64,000 nt of DNA. Source: Amnibacterium sp. CER49. GTDB lineage: Bacteria; Actinomycetota; Actinomycetes; Actinomycetales; Microbacteriaceae. Shown here one piece after another: positions 41,650 to 50,165 of the stretch. The notes below the pieces were generated by a model. It made no database searches and was not told where the DNA came from. It worked only from the letters and a program-made list of their open reading frames with translations. The stretch is from NCBI RefSeq assembly GCF_029846255.1, contig NZ_JARVWQ010000001.1, positions 1,054,001-1,118,000 on the forward strand. The letters are read 5' to 3'. Position 1 is the stretch's first letter. Each line of letters begins with the position of its first letter. A program made the translations under genes and the position numbers.

Positions 41650-43010
41650 CCTTGCTCCGATTCGTCGTTGTTGGAGAGGTGGTTCAGGTGGTCCAGGCAC
41701 GCGGCTTCGAGTCGCTCGAGGCTCCCGGCCGCGAGGGGTGACTGCCACGCCGGGTAGCGGCCCTGGTCGTAGGCCTCACGGGACGGCAGGTAGCCCTGGT
41801 GCGCCCCGTTCGCCAGGTTGACGACGAGGACGGGACGGTCGGGCACGGTGCGCCGCAGCGACTGCTGCAGGCTGGAGTACGCCTCCCCCGGGTAGGCGAA
41901 CACCAGGGCGGGCCCCAGCCCCCAGGCGGTGACCGGGAAGTCGATGTCGCTCCCCGCGGCGTTCGCCTTGATCCGTTGCGCCCGCAGCTCGCGGTCGGCC
42001 TGCACGCTCGGCTCGCCGCTCGCCGGCGGGTCGTTGTGCTGCGTGGCCAGGGTGACGTGGAACCGGGTGAAATTGCACCGGTTCAACTCGTCAGCCGCGA
42101 CGGCGTCGACGATGCCCAGCGGCGCGCCGGACTCGATCGTCCCGCGGTACTCGAGGCGAGTGCCCGGCTGGGGCATGCCGGCCAGCGTGCTGAGCACCGC
42201 GTGACCGAGGACCTTGCCGTTCTGGTCGGCCACCGCGGGGTCGCTCTCGTACTGCCGCCGAGGGCTCAGGTCGCCGGAGGCTCCCTGGAGGAACACGAAC
42301 ACGCCGCCCGTCTCCTGCTCGACGAGCTCCCGCGCCGCTCCGGGGTAGTCCGGGGACAGCAGCGGGTTCATGCCGCCGAGCGTCGTGGGGTGCGCCGCGT
42401 AGTTCACGAGGACGGCGATCGTCTCGCCGCTCCGCTCCGCGGTGAGCCGTCCGACCAGCAACGTGTCGTCCGCGTCCCCCTGGAGGTTCGCCCCGACGAC
42501 GAAGCGGCGCTCGTCAGCCAGGTAGAGGTCGCGGTTCACCGCCAGGCCGCACCTGCCGTACGACCACTCGAGGATGCTCGGCTCGAGGCGGGCGAGGAGC
42601 CCGGGGACCTCGCCGGCGAGCGAGGCGCCGAGACCGTCCAGGTAGGGGGCGATCAGCTCGCCTCCCGGCCGGTCGGCGTCGGAGCGGGAGAGCGAGGGCC
42701 CGGCGTGCGAGTGCGTGAGCGCGACGATGAGCCGCTCGTCGGGTAGGTTCGCCGCAGCGGCGAGGGCCTGCCGCAGGAGGGCCTCGTCACGCGAGTCCAT
42801 CCACCAGCCGAGGTCGAGGCTCACGAGCAGCGCGGGCCCGTCGTTCGTGTCGAACGCGCACAGGGACGCGAAGAGCGGCCGGTGGACCCCGGTCGCGGTC
42901 GAGTACGGGCTGTAGCCCCAGTTGTGCAGAGCGATGCCGATGGGCGGGGTGATCTCCACCCTGGCGGCCGCGCTACGGAGGCGCGTCACCGCCTGTCCGG
43001 ACAACTCCAT
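41646..43010 (-). CDS. Stand-alone neutral/alkaline ceramidase N-terminal-domain-like protein
   Basis: A 454-residue protein related to the N-terminal catalytic domain of neutral ceramidases. It has RVEITPPIGIALHNWGYS, LIVALTHSHAGPSLSR (His-x-His-x-G, zinc-ligand-like), NYAAHPTTLGGMN (a further His), SPDYPGAARELVEQETG, FVFLQGASGDLSP and FAYPGEAYSSLQ. True ceramidases are secreted and have a C-terminal immunoglobulin-like domain; this protein has neither signal peptide nor that domain. It is the first gene of a sugar ABC operon, so a cytoplasmic hydrolase or isomerase acting on a sugar conjugate is more likely than ceramidase. ATG 43010 has GGGGGAGG five bases upstream. Reaction unknown. Confidence 0.82.
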   Translation of the reverse strand: MELSGQAVTRLRSAAARVEITPPIGIALHNWGYSPYSTATGVHRPLFASLCAFDTNDGPALLVSLDLGWWMDSRDEALLRQALAAAANLPDERLIVALTHSHAGPSLSRSDADRPGGELIAPYLDGLGASLAGEVPGLLARLEPSILEWSYGRCGLAVNRDLYLADERRFVVGANLQGDADDTLLVGRLTAERSGETIAVLVNYAAHPTTLGGMNPLLSPDYPGAARELVEQETGGVFVFLQGASGDLSPRRQYESDPAVADQNGKVLGHAVLSTLAGMPQPGTRLEYRGTIESGAPLGIVDAVAADELNRCNFTRFHVTLATQHNDPPASGEPSVQADRELRAQRIKANAAGSDIDFPVTAWGLGPALVFAYPGEAYSSLQQSLRRTVPDRPVLVVNLANGAHQGYLPSREAYDQGRYPAWQSPLAAGSLERLEAACLDHLNHLSNNDESEQG

Positions 43011-43027
43011 CGTCACCTCCCCCTTGC

Positions 43028-43063
43028 TTGCACTGAGTGAAATCACTCTTTCTTTCAGTGGCA
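43028..43063. promoter_or_regulatory. Candidate IclR operator cluster upstream of the ceramidase-like gene
   Basis: TTGCACTGAG (43028-43037) and TTCAGTGGCA (43054-43063) form an inverted pair, with the 6-bp-arm palindrome GAGTGA-AA-TCACTC (43035-43048) between them. The word CTCAGTG/TTCAGTG recurs at 49207 and 49228. It lies between the operon and the divergent IclR gene. Confidence 0.45.
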
Positions 43064-43157
43064 CCGCCGTGTCACCATAAGGAGTGGCCTAGGCCTTGTC
43101 AAGCCCGCCGGTCGCCGCCGTCGGGCCACGGATCACGAGAAGGGAAGTGCCGCTGCG

Positions 43158-43952
43158 ATGGTTGCCCGCGCCGCCCCGGAGAACTACAACCTCGAGTCGG
43201 TCACCCGCACCGTCGCGGTGCTGAAGGCGCTCGAGGCGTCCCGCAACAGCTCCCTCGACCGTGTCGCTCGAGCGACCGGCTTGAGCGAGTCGACCGCCCT
43301 GCGCTACCTGTCCAGCCTCGCGACGCACGACCTGGTCGAGCGCGATCCCGTCACCGGCCTGTACCGGCTCGGGCTCTCGCTCTTCACCCTCGGCGCCTCG
43401 GCGATCCGGCAGCGCGACATCGTGGGGATCTCAGCGCCCGTGATCGACCAGCTGCACGAGCGCTTCGACGAGACGATCAACCTCGCGGCACGGCAGCAGG
43501 ACCAGGTCATGGTGCTGCAGGTCGTGGAGAGCCGCCGGCCGATGCGCAAGGGCGTCCCCGCCGGCGGTATCGACTCCTGGCACGCGACCGCGCTGGGCAA
43601 GGCGCTCCTCGCGGCGCTCCCGGACGCCGACGTCGACCGGATCCTCGGGCGGTACAACCCGGTCCGCTACACCCCCAGCACGCTGGCCGAGCCGGATGCG
43701 CTGCGTCTCGACCTCACCGCGATCCGCAGCCGCGGCTACGCGATCGACGACGAGGAGTCCGAGGAAGGTCTCCGCTGCGTCGGCGTCGCGGTGGCGGGCG
43801 AGCAGGGGCGCCCCGACTACGCCATGAGCATCTCCGGCCCGAAGAGCCGGATGCCCTACTCGCGGCTGCAGGAGATCGGCACCGCGCTCATCCAGGCCGG
43901 CAGGTCGCTGTCGGCCGACCTGGGATACGTCGCAGCCCCGGCGGCGACGTGA
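43158..43952 (+). CDS. IclR family transcriptional regulator 1
   Basis: A 264-residue regulator. The N-terminal winged HTH is RTVAVLKALEASRNSSLDRV with ATGLSESTALRYLSSLATHD, and the C-terminal effector domain has TINLAARQQDQVMVLQVV, SWHATALGKALLAALPD (conserved AxGKA) and EEGLRCVGVAVAGEQG. IclR proteins bind small carboxylates or sugar acids. It is divergent from the ceramidase-like/ABC operon across an inverted-repeat cluster, so it probably controls that operon and perhaps the sugar-acid genes nearby. ATG 43158 has GAAGGGAAG upstream. Confidence 0.93.
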   Translation: MVARAAPENYNLESVTRTVAVLKALEASRNSSLDRVARATGLSESTALRYLSSLATHDLVERDPVTGLYRLGLSLFTLGASAIRQRDIVGISAPVIDQLHERFDETINLAARQQDQVMVLQVVESRRPMRKGVPAGGIDSWHATALGKALLAALPDADVDRILGRYNPVRYTPSTLAEPDALRLDLTAIRSRGYAIDDEESEEGLRCVGVAVAGEQGRPDYAMSISGPKSRMPYSRLQEIGTALIQAGRSLSADLGYVAAPAAT

Positions 43953-43958
43953 GGTCCT

Positions 43959-43997
43959 CCCCGAGCAGCCGCCGCGCCCGGCGGCGGCTGCTCGGGG
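43959..43997. terminator. Terminator between convergent IclR and DapA-like genes
   Basis: A perfect 17-bp stem (CCCCGAGCAGCCGCCGC and complement) with a 5-base loop, 6 bases after the IclR stop. Confidence 0.85.
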
Positions 43998-44045
43998 TTC
44001 GAGCACGTCCCGTCCGCCGGCCGACGGCGGCGGGCGCTCGGCGGG

Positions 44046-44972
44046 CTACCGGTGGACGCTCCTCGCGTCCTGCACGGCGCGGCGCAGCTCGTCGAGCAGG
44101 CCGCGGAGCCGCTGCTCCGCCGCCGGCTCGAGCGTGAAGCCGAGCGGTGTCCGGGCGACCCTGCTCGAGAGCACCCCCTGCTCGACGAGGAGGAACTTCT
44201 CGCAGACGACGAACGAGTCCAGATCGTCCTGCAAGGCGATCATCTCGACCAGGGGGCGGTTGATCGCCTCCGCCGCGTCCTGGTCCCCCGCCTCGAGCGC
44301 GTTCCACATCGCCACGACCGCCCAGCACACCTCGGCGCCCGGCATCGACCCGCTGACGCCTCCCGGATAGGTGTCGAGCAGCGCCGCGCCGCCCATGCCT
44401 TCGTAGACCTCGGCACGACCACCGGTCGCGGCGAGCAGCGCGTCGAGCGTCGGGCGCACAGGCACGGCCTCGGGCTTGAACTTCGCATGCGACCCGAAGT
44501 CGGAGAACAGCTGCGCCTGCATCTCGATCGAGAGCGACTGGCCGACGTACCCGCTCGCGTCCTGCACCACGATCGGCACGCTGCTGCGGGCGAGGATCGC
44601 ACGGAAGTACTCCTCGAGCTGGTGCGCGCCGTTCCGCCCGTGCAGGGGCGGCGTGGCCATCAGCGCCGACGCGCCGGCCTCGATGGCGTCGGCCACCCGG
44701 AGCAGCGCCACGGCGGTGCTCTCCCCTCCCACACTCGCGATGCAGGGCAGCCCGTACTCCGCGGCGACCCCGGAGGCCACACGGATCACGTCCGCGCGTT
44801 CACGGTCGCTCAGCCGCAGCGCCTCGGACACCATCCCGAACACGACGCCGTGTGCGCCCTGCTCGGCGATCCAGCGGACCTCCTGCTCGAGCTGGGCGAA
44901 GTCGATCGACTCGTCGTCCCCGAAGGGGGTCTGGAAGACGGGGAACACTCCGCGCCCGACCGGTTCAGTCAT
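44046..44972 (-). CDS. Dihydrodipicolinate synthase family lyase (2-keto-3-deoxy sugar-acid enzyme)
   Basis: A 308-residue TIM-barrel class I aldolase/dehydratase. The Schiff-base lysine lies in HAKFKPEAVP (Lys166 likely, in the K-x-E pattern of sugar-acid members), and the tyrosine region is QDASGYVG. In place of the DapA motif GTTGE it has GMVSE, seen in relatives that act on 2-keto-3-deoxy-pentonate or -hexonate rather than on aspartate semialdehyde. It would split 2-keto-3-deoxy acid to pyruvate and an aldehyde, or dehydrate it to 2-oxoglutarate semialdehyde. It follows the IlvD/Edd dehydratase gene at 31 bases on the same strand, which makes the substrate. Which of the two reactions it runs is unresolved. 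Confidence 0.85.
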   Translation of the reverse strand: MTEPVGRGVFPVFQTPFGDDESIDFAQLEQEVRWIAEQGAHGVVFGMVSEALRLSDRERADVIRVASGVAAEYGLPCIASVGGESTAVALLRVADAIEAGASALMATPPLHGRNGAHQLEEYFRAILARSSVPIVVQDASGYVGQSLSIEMQAQLFSDFGSHAKFKPEAVPVRPTLDALLAATGGRAEVYEGMGGAALLDTYPGGVSGSMPGAEVCWAVVAMWNALEAGDQDAAEAINRPLVEMIALQDDLDSFVVCEKFLLVEQGVLSSRVARTPLGFTLEPAAEQRLRGLLDELRRAVQDARSVHR

Positions 44973-45003
44973 TGAGCAGCGCCTTTCTGTTCGTGATCAG
45001 AGG

Positions 45004-46743
45004 TCAGGACCGGCCGACGACCGGCTCGACGAAGGTCTCGGTCCCCGGTGCGAACGCCTGGAGGAAGTCGAGGTCGCATCCCTCGGGCGCCTGGGTGACG
45101 TGCCGCTGGTACAGCGCGACCCACCCGCGCACGTGCGGGGTCGGCGCCGGCCGCCAGGCCGCGCGACGGCGCTCGAGCTCGTCGTCCTCCACCTCGAGGT
45201 CGAGGCGTCCTCGGGGGACGTCGACCGCGATGACGTCCCCGGTCCGCACCAGGGCGAGGGGACCGCCGACCGCCGCTTCCGGCGCCACGTGCAGGAACAC
45301 GGTGCCGAAGCTGGTCCCGCTCATCCGGGCGTCGCTCACCCGGACCATGTCGGTGATCCCCGCTTCGGCCAGCTTCTTGGGGATCGGGACCATGCCCCAT
45401 TCGGGCATGCCGGGACCGCCGACCGGACCGGCGCCGCGGATGACGAGCACGCTGTCGGGCGTCACCTCGAGGTCCGGATCGTCGACGCGGGCGCGCATGT
45501 CCTCGTAGCCGTCGAACACCACCGCCGGTCCCCGGTGCACGAGGAGCCGCTCGCTCGCCGCCGCCACCTTGATCACGGCCCCGTCGGGTGCGAGGGACCC
45601 CCGGACGACGGCGAGGCCGTCCGGCGACCCGGCGACGTCGGCGATCGGGCGGATCGCGGCGCCGGCCGGCGCGGCGTCCTTCGCCGCCTCCCCGAGCGTG
45701 CCGCCCTGCACGGTGCGGGTGGACCGGTCCAGCGTGTCGCCCAGCGCATGGACCAGCGCGGGCACCCCGCCCGCCGCATGGAAGTCCTGGGCGAGGCCCC
45801 TGCCGATGGGCTGGACGTCGGCGACCACCGGGACGCCGGAGAGCGCGCCGGCGATCGTCGCCTGCGACAGGCGGATACCGGCCCTGCCCGCGATCGCGGC
45901 GATGTGGACCACCGCGTTGGTGGAGCCACCGCACGCCGCGACGACCTTCAACGCGTTCTGCAGCGACGCCTCGGTGACGAGCTCGCGGGGGCGGATCGGG
46001 TTCCTGGCCCGCTCGACCGCGAGCCTCCCCGCCGCGTTCGCAGCGCGCAGGCCGAGCGGCTCCCCCGCCGGGATCGTGGACGCCCCCGCCAGCGTGAAGC
46101 CGAGCGTCTCGGCGACGATCGCCATGGTCGTCGCGGTGCCCATCACGTTGCAGGCGCCGAGCCCGCAGGAGTAGCAGCGCTCGAAGGACTCCCACTGCTC
46201 GTCCGTCATGCGACCCGTTCTGCGGTCGTCCAGCGCTCGCCACAGATCGGTGCCGGAGGCCAGCCGCTCACCGCGGTAGAGCGGCGCGGGGCGCGCCCCG
46301 CCGAGCATCAGCACCGTGGGGACGTCGGAGCTCGTCGCGCCCATGATCGCGCCGGGGATCGTCTTGTCGCAGTTCGCCGTCAGGACGAGGGCGTCGATCG
46401 GATAGGCGCGGACCATCTCCTCGACCTCGATCGCGAGCAGGTTCCGGTAGAGCATCGCGGAGGGCTTCATGAGGTCCTCGCCCAGCGAGATCGTGGGGAA
46501 CACCACCGGCACCCCGCCCGCGTCGATGACCCCCTGCCGCGCCTCCTCGATCTGCTCCCTCATGGACGAGTTGCACGGGTTCAGGTCGCTGATCGTGTTG
46601 CTGATCCCGACCACGGGACGCCCGGACTCGACGGCGAGCCCCACCGCTCGAAGCGCCGCCCGGTTCTGGATCCCGACCTCGTCGGGGGCGTCGAGCCACC
46701 TGCTGCTGCGGAGGCCCGACACGGGCGCGATGCGCTCAGCCAT
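45004..46743 (-). CDS. IlvD/Edd family aldonate dehydratase (L-arabinonate/galactonate type)
   Basis: A 579-residue Fe-S dehydratase. The cluster ligands are Cys57 (SDLNPCNSSM), Cys125 (TANCDKTIPG) and Cys198 (CGLGACNVMG), with Lys127 as the magnesium-binding lysine and a C-terminal VRVSDARMSGTSFGTV segment. From memory, these positions and the total length match Rhizobium L-arabinonate dehydratase much better than dihydroxy-acid dehydratase IlvD. The product would be a 2-keto-3-deoxy sugar acid. The start ATG overlaps the upstream SDR gene by 8 bases, and the DapA-like gene follows. L-arabinonate, D-galactonate and D-fuconate share the needed stereochemistry. Confidence 0.88.
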   Translation of the reverse strand: MAERIAPVSGLRSSRWLDAPDEVGIQNRAALRAVGLAVESGRPVVGISNTISDLNPCNSSMREQIEEARQGVIDAGGVPVVFPTISLGEDLMKPSAMLYRNLLAIEVEEMVRAYPIDALVLTANCDKTIPGAIMGATSSDVPTVLMLGGARPAPLYRGERLASGTDLWRALDDRRTGRMTDEQWESFERCYSCGLGACNVMGTATTMAIVAETLGFTLAGASTIPAGEPLGLRAANAAGRLAVERARNPIRPRELVTEASLQNALKVVAACGGSTNAVVHIAAIAGRAGIRLSQATIAGALSGVPVVADVQPIGRGLAQDFHAAGGVPALVHALGDTLDRSTRTVQGGTLGEAAKDAAPAGAAIRPIADVAGSPDGLAVVRGSLAPDGAVIKVAAASERLLVHRGPAVVFDGYEDMRARVDDPDLEVTPDSVLVIRGAGPVGGPGMPEWGMVPIPKKLAEAGITDMVRVSDARMSGTSFGTVFLHVAPEAAVGGPLALVRTGDVIAVDVPRGRLDLEVEDDELERRRAAWRPAPTPHVRGWVALYQRHVTQAPEGCDLDFLQAFAPGTETFVEPVVGRS

Positions 46744-47527
46744 CGGAACGCCCCGGGTTCATCACCGACGCGAGGCTGAGGCCGCCGTCCGAGACGATGA
46801 CCGCTCCGGTCGTGACGAGGTTCTGCGGCGAGGCCAGGTGCAGGACGTCACGGGCCACCTGGGCGGGCAGCAGCGTGCGTCCGAGCGGGATCGCCGCCTC
46901 GGTGCGCTGCTTGAGCGCCGGGTCCTGCTCGAGCAGGGCCTTCGACAGGCCTGCCTCGACGATGCCGGGAGCGACCTCGTTGACGAGGATGCCGTCGGCG
47001 GCGTGGTCGAGCGCGAGGGTCTGCGTCAGCATGCGCAGGCCGGCCTTGGCGACGGAGTACGCGCCGATGTGCGGGTGCGGCGCGTGCGCCGCCCACGACC
47101 CGATCGTCACGACCCGCCCCCGCACCCCGCCCCGGATCATGGCGCGGATGACGGCACGGGCCGGGAAGAAGGCCGCGTCGAGGCAGGCGCCGAGCACGCG
47201 GTGCCACTCCTCCGGCGAGGTGTCGACGAGTCGAGCGTTCCCCGACACGCCGGTGGACAGCACGCCGATCGTCGGGACGCCCCACTCCTGCACGACCGAC
47301 GCGACCCACTCCTCGGTCGCACGGGGATCGGTGAGGTCGACCAGGTCGAAGCGGTACCGGCCGGAAGCTCCGCCGGGGTCCTCCTCGGTCGACGGACGAA
47401 GGTCCGCGCCGGCGACAGCGACGCCGCGGGCGAGCAGCTGCTCGACGACCTCGCGACCGATGTCGCCGGCCGCGCCGGTGACGACTGCGACCTGATGGCC
47501 CCAGCCGTCGTCGTGGGCGCCGCTCAC
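46736..47527 (-). CDS. SDR family oxidoreductase (aldose dehydrogenase candidate)
   Basis: A 263-residue classical SDR: AVVTGAAGDIGREVVEQLLA near residue 12, the Asp-preferring region GADLRP suggesting NAD, SWAAHAPHPHIGAYSVAKAG with catalytic Tyr/Lys, and the C-terminal TTGAVIVSDGGLSLASV. The GTG at 47527 overlaps the stop of the upstream Gfo/Idh gene (GTGA) and the stop overlaps the dehydratase start, so translation is coupled. In a non-phosphorylative pathway such an enzyme oxidises the aldose to its lactone. The consensus NNAG reads LSTGVSG here, an unusual departure that may alter activity. Confidence 0.87.
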   Translation of the reverse strand: MSGAHDDGWGHQVAVVTGAAGDIGREVVEQLLARGVAVAGADLRPSTEEDPGGASGRYRFDLVDLTDPRATEEWVASVVQEWGVPTIGVLSTGVSGNARLVDTSPEEWHRVLGACLDAAFFPARAVIRAMIRGGVRGRVVTIGSWAAHAPHPHIGAYSVAKAGLRMLTQTLALDHAADGILVNEVAPGIVEAGLSKALLEQDPALKQRTEAAIPLGRTLLPAQVARDVLHLASPQNLVTTGAVIVSDGGLSLASVMNPGRSDG

Positions 47528-48666
47528 GCGAGCGGGGCCTCGCGGCCGGGATCGATCCCGATGCCCGCGGTCAGGGTGCGGGGATCGGGCACGTGCAGCC
47601 ATGCGCCGCCCTGCGCGATGGACTGCTCGGAGATGATGCCGGGCAGCGTCATCTCGAGCGCACGGTAGATGTCGATCGGCGGCTTCGTGCCGTGCTCGAT
47701 CGCGGCCAGGAACTCGAGGAACGGCCACGCGTCCGAGCCCCAGTGCCCCGACCCGCCGTGCTCCACGCGGTAGGCATCGGGCAGGAACCGGTCCGCGTAG
47801 GACATGAGCGGCTCCCAGGTGTCGCGCGGGGACTGCCCCTCGAGGTAGACGCGGGGCTGGTCCCCCATGCCGCGCCCGGACTCGTAGGCGCCCGCCGTGC
47901 CCTGGATGGCGTAGTAGTCGTAGAGCTCCGGCCGGTTCGAGAGCAGGTCGAGGCGCGTCCGGAGCAGCGCGCCCTTCCGCGTGCGCGCCAGGAGGGTGAC
48001 CGAGTCCTCCATCTCGTGCTCGGGGTCCGTCCACCGGCCGGTGCCGACGCAGCTGAGGGAGACGATGCGGTCGTCCATCCACTCGAGCAGGGGGCCGAGA
48101 CTGTGCGTCGGGTAGGTGATCCCGTTGCGTCCGACCTGCCAGAAGTAGCGCCATGTCGGCTCGCCGGACGCCTGCCGGTGGAAGCCCTTCATCTCGTGGA
48201 GGTACTCGGCCTCGCCGTGGTACAGGTCACCGAACAGCCCCTCACGGGCCATGGCGCGCACCACGAGGTTCTGCCGGGTGTAGCCGTAGTTCTCCGCGAG
48301 CATGTAGACGGCGCCCGACTCCCGCGCAGCCGCGAGGAGCTGGTCCACCTGCTGGAGGCTGACCGCCGCCGGCACCTCGCTCAGCACGTGGACCCCCGCG
48401 CGGAGCGCATAGGCGGCCTGCGGGGCGTGGTACTGCTGCGGCGACGCGAGCACCAGCAGATCGCAGGCGTCGACGGCCTCCTCGAACCTCGAGAAGCGCT
48501 CGGCGGCCCCGTACTCCGTCGCGAACGCCTCCGCCGCCTGGGGCGACGGGTCGAACACGCCGTGCAGGCGGACGCGGTCGCCGGCCGACCGCAGGGCGGC
48601 GATGTAGCCGCCGCCCCGCGACGCCCCGGCGATCCCGACGCGAAGAACCTTCTTGCTGAGACTCAT
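47524..48666 (-). CDS. Gfo/Idh/MocA family oxidoreductase (atypical)
   Basis: A 380-residue protein with a Rossmann fold (VLRVGIAGASRGGGYIAAL), VLASPQQYHAPQAAY and a long C-terminal domain containing GRNGITYPTHSLGPLLEW and HWGSDAWPFLEFLAAIEHG. Two departures from the family are visible: the dinucleotide loop is GASRGG rather than GxGxxG, and the conserved EKP triad reads SEVPAAV, so the usual catalytic lysine is missing. This resembles GH109-like and related members with altered chemistry. It overlaps the acetyltransferase gene upstream and the SDR downstream by 4 bases each. Its reaction is unknown. Confidence 0.82.
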   Translation of the reverse strand: MSLSKKVLRVGIAGASRGGGYIAALRSAGDRVRLHGVFDPSPQAAEAFATEYGAAERFSRFEEAVDACDLLVLASPQQYHAPQAAYALRAGVHVLSEVPAAVSLQQVDQLLAAARESGAVYMLAENYGYTRQNLVVRAMAREGLFGDLYHGEAEYLHEMKGFHRQASGEPTWRYFWQVGRNGITYPTHSLGPLLEWMDDRIVSLSCVGTGRWTDPEHEMEDSVTLLARTRKGALLRTRLDLLSNRPELYDYYAIQGTAGAYESGRGMGDQPRVYLEGQSPRDTWEPLMSYADRFLPDAYRVEHGGSGHWGSDAWPFLEFLAAIEHGTKPPIDIYRALEMTLPGIISEQSIAQGGAWLHVPDPRTLTAGIGIDPGREAPLA

Positions 48667-49196
48667 CGTGCATTCCCCTTTCGACCCTTGTGCCCGGACA
48701 GCGCGGAGAAGACCGCCGACCAGCGTCGACGGTGGTCCTCATCGAGGTACTCGGGCACGAACCCGAGACCGAGGTAGGTCGCGAGGGCGGGCAGCCGCAC
48801 GTCGTCCGTCTCGAGGATCACCCCGCCGATGCCCATCGCGTCGAAGTGCGCGACGACCTGCTCGACGACCACGCGTCCGAGCCGCTGCCCGCGCTTCTGC
48901 GGCGACACCCCGACCCAGTGCACGTAGCCCAGCCCGGGGAACTTCTCAGCGCTGCGCGCCGACGCCGTCGCGACGAGCCCGTCCTCGTCCTCCACGACGA
49001 AGACCGCGAGCACGTCGGCGGCGCGCGTCAGCTCGCCCTGCACCCGCTCCGCCGACCACGTCGGGTCGTCGAACGACTCACCCAGCAGCCGAGCGAGTGC
49101 GGCCTCGTCGGCCTCGGTGGCGCGCCGGACGGCACGTCCCTCGTCGGTCACGCTTCGGGCCGCTCCTTCTGGCAGGAGCATGGCTAGTTGCGACAT
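48663..49196 (-). CDS. GNAT family N-acetyltransferase
   Basis: A 177-residue acetyltransferase. The acetyl-CoA pyrophosphate loop is VSPQKRGQRLGRVVVEQVV (Q/R-x-x-G-x-G/A pattern), preceded by GYVHWVGV and followed by GIGGVILETDDVRLPALATY with the usual YxxLGF ending (YLGLGF). It is first in the operon acetyltransferase - Gfo/Idh - SDR - dehydratase - DapA-like. The acceptor is unknown; an amine on a sugar or an antibiotic-like compound is possible. The start ATG 49196 has only a weak GGAA; ATG 49181 or GTG 49151 are alternatives. Two TTCAGTG-type words lie just upstream. Confidence 0.82.
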   Translation of the reverse strand: MSQLAMLLPEGAARSVTDEGRAVRRATEADEAALARLLGESFDDPTWSAERVQGELTRAADVLAVFVVEDEDGLVATASARSAEKFPGLGYVHWVGVSPQKRGQRLGRVVVEQVVAHFDAMGIGGVILETDDVRLPALATYLGLGFVPEYLDEDHRRRWSAVFSALSGHKGRKGNAR

Positions 49197-49206
49197 GGCA
49201 ATTCCA

Positions 49207-49237
49207 TTCAGTGAAAGTGGTTCTGCGCTCAGTGGAA
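49207..49237. promoter_or_regulatory. Direct repeats TTCAGTGAAA / CTCAGTGGAA (IclR operator candidates)
   Basis: Two copies of YTCAGTGRAA at 49207-49216 and 49228-49237, 21 bp apart, face the acetyltransferase operon. The same word occurs twice upstream of the other operon near IclR gene 1 (43028-43063). Confidence 0.45.
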
Positions 49238-49298
49238 CTTACCAGCGATCGCAGTGCGTCGCCAGAGCGCCCTGCCGACGGGCCCTGCCGGGCGCGGC

Positions 49299-50165
49299 TC
49301 AGAACCCGGCGCCGGCTGCGCGGTTCGCGGGACGGCCGGGGACCTCGACCCGGGCGGTGAAGATCGCTCCGGCGTCGGGACCGTCCGCATCGCCCTGCGC
49401 CGTCGTGATGTACATCGTGCGGCCGTCCGCACCGGCCAGCGCGAGCGACGTGACGAACGGCGTCGGCACCTCGACCGTCGCCAGCAGACGCCCGCCGGAC
49501 GAGTAGCGGCGGACCTCACCGGCACCCCAGACGGCGATCCACAGCGCGCCCTCGGCGTCGACCATCAGCCCGTCGGGGAGGCCGTCCTGCACCCGGAACG
49601 CGATGCGCCATCCGGTCGGCTCGCCCGAGCGCAGGTCGTAGTCGGCCGCCCACACGTCTCCGGGCACGGAGTCGACGAGATACATCCGAGCACCGTCCGG
49701 AGACCAGTCGAGGCCGTTGGTGTGGTGCAGGTCTCGGCGCACCGCGCGGGGCGACCCTCCTTCGACCGATCGATAGAGCCCCTCGTCGTCGAGGATCCGA
49801 CCGTCGGTCACGCTGCCGACGAAGAAGCGCCCCTCGGCGTCGCAGGCGCCGTCGTTCGATCGCCGCCCCTCCCCGCGAAGGAAGGACGGTCCCCATCGGA
49901 CCCGACCGTCGGGAGCCAGCCGCGCAAGGCGGGTGCCGGCGGCGAGGAGGAGGCCGCCACCGGCGATCGGGACGACCGCGCTCACCGGGCAGTCGAGCGT
50001 CAGGTCCGCGCGGGGCAGGAACTCGGGCCCCTCGAGTGCGGCCGAGTAGACCTCGCCACGAAGGATGTCGACCCAGCGCAGGCGACGACCCTCCGCATCC
50101 CAGAGGACCCCCTCACCCAGCTGGTAGCGGTCGTCGGACACCCGTTCGGCGCGCAACGCCCCCAT
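49299..50165 (-). CDS. SMP-30/gluconolactonase family sugar lactonase
   Basis: A 288-residue six-bladed beta-propeller lactonase. The metal ligands are visible as Glu in YQLGEGVLWD, Asn-Asp in SNDGACDAEGRFFVGS and Asp in NGLDWSPDGARMYLVDS. It hydrolyses an aldonolactone to the free acid, the step between the aldose dehydrogenase and the aldonate dehydratase. ATG 50165 was chosen because GAGGAGG precedes it by 6 bases and the family sequence begins soon after; an ATG at 50339 would add 58 arginine-rich residues. A TACGTA-type site lies 177 bases upstream. Confidence 0.9.
   Translation of the reverse strand: MGALRAERVSDDRYQLGEGVLWDAEGRRLRWVDILRGEVYSAALEGPEFLPRADLTLDCPVSAVVPIAGGGLLLAAGTRLARLAPDGRVRWGPSFLRGEGRRSNDGACDAEGRFFVGSVTDGRILDDEGLYRSVEGGSPRAVRRDLHHTNGLDWSPDGARMYLVDSVPGDVWAADYDLRSGEPTGWRIAFRVQDGLPDGLMVDAEGALWIAVWGAGEVRRYSSGGRLLATVEVPTPFVTSLALAGADGRTMYITTAQGDADGPDAGAIFTARVEVPGRPANRAAGAGF

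Noticed and set aside
42069..42085. TGCACCGGTTCAA, similar to the TGAACCGGTTCA operator
   Set aside because: It lies deep inside the ceramidase-like coding sequence, has two mismatches and no promoter nearby.
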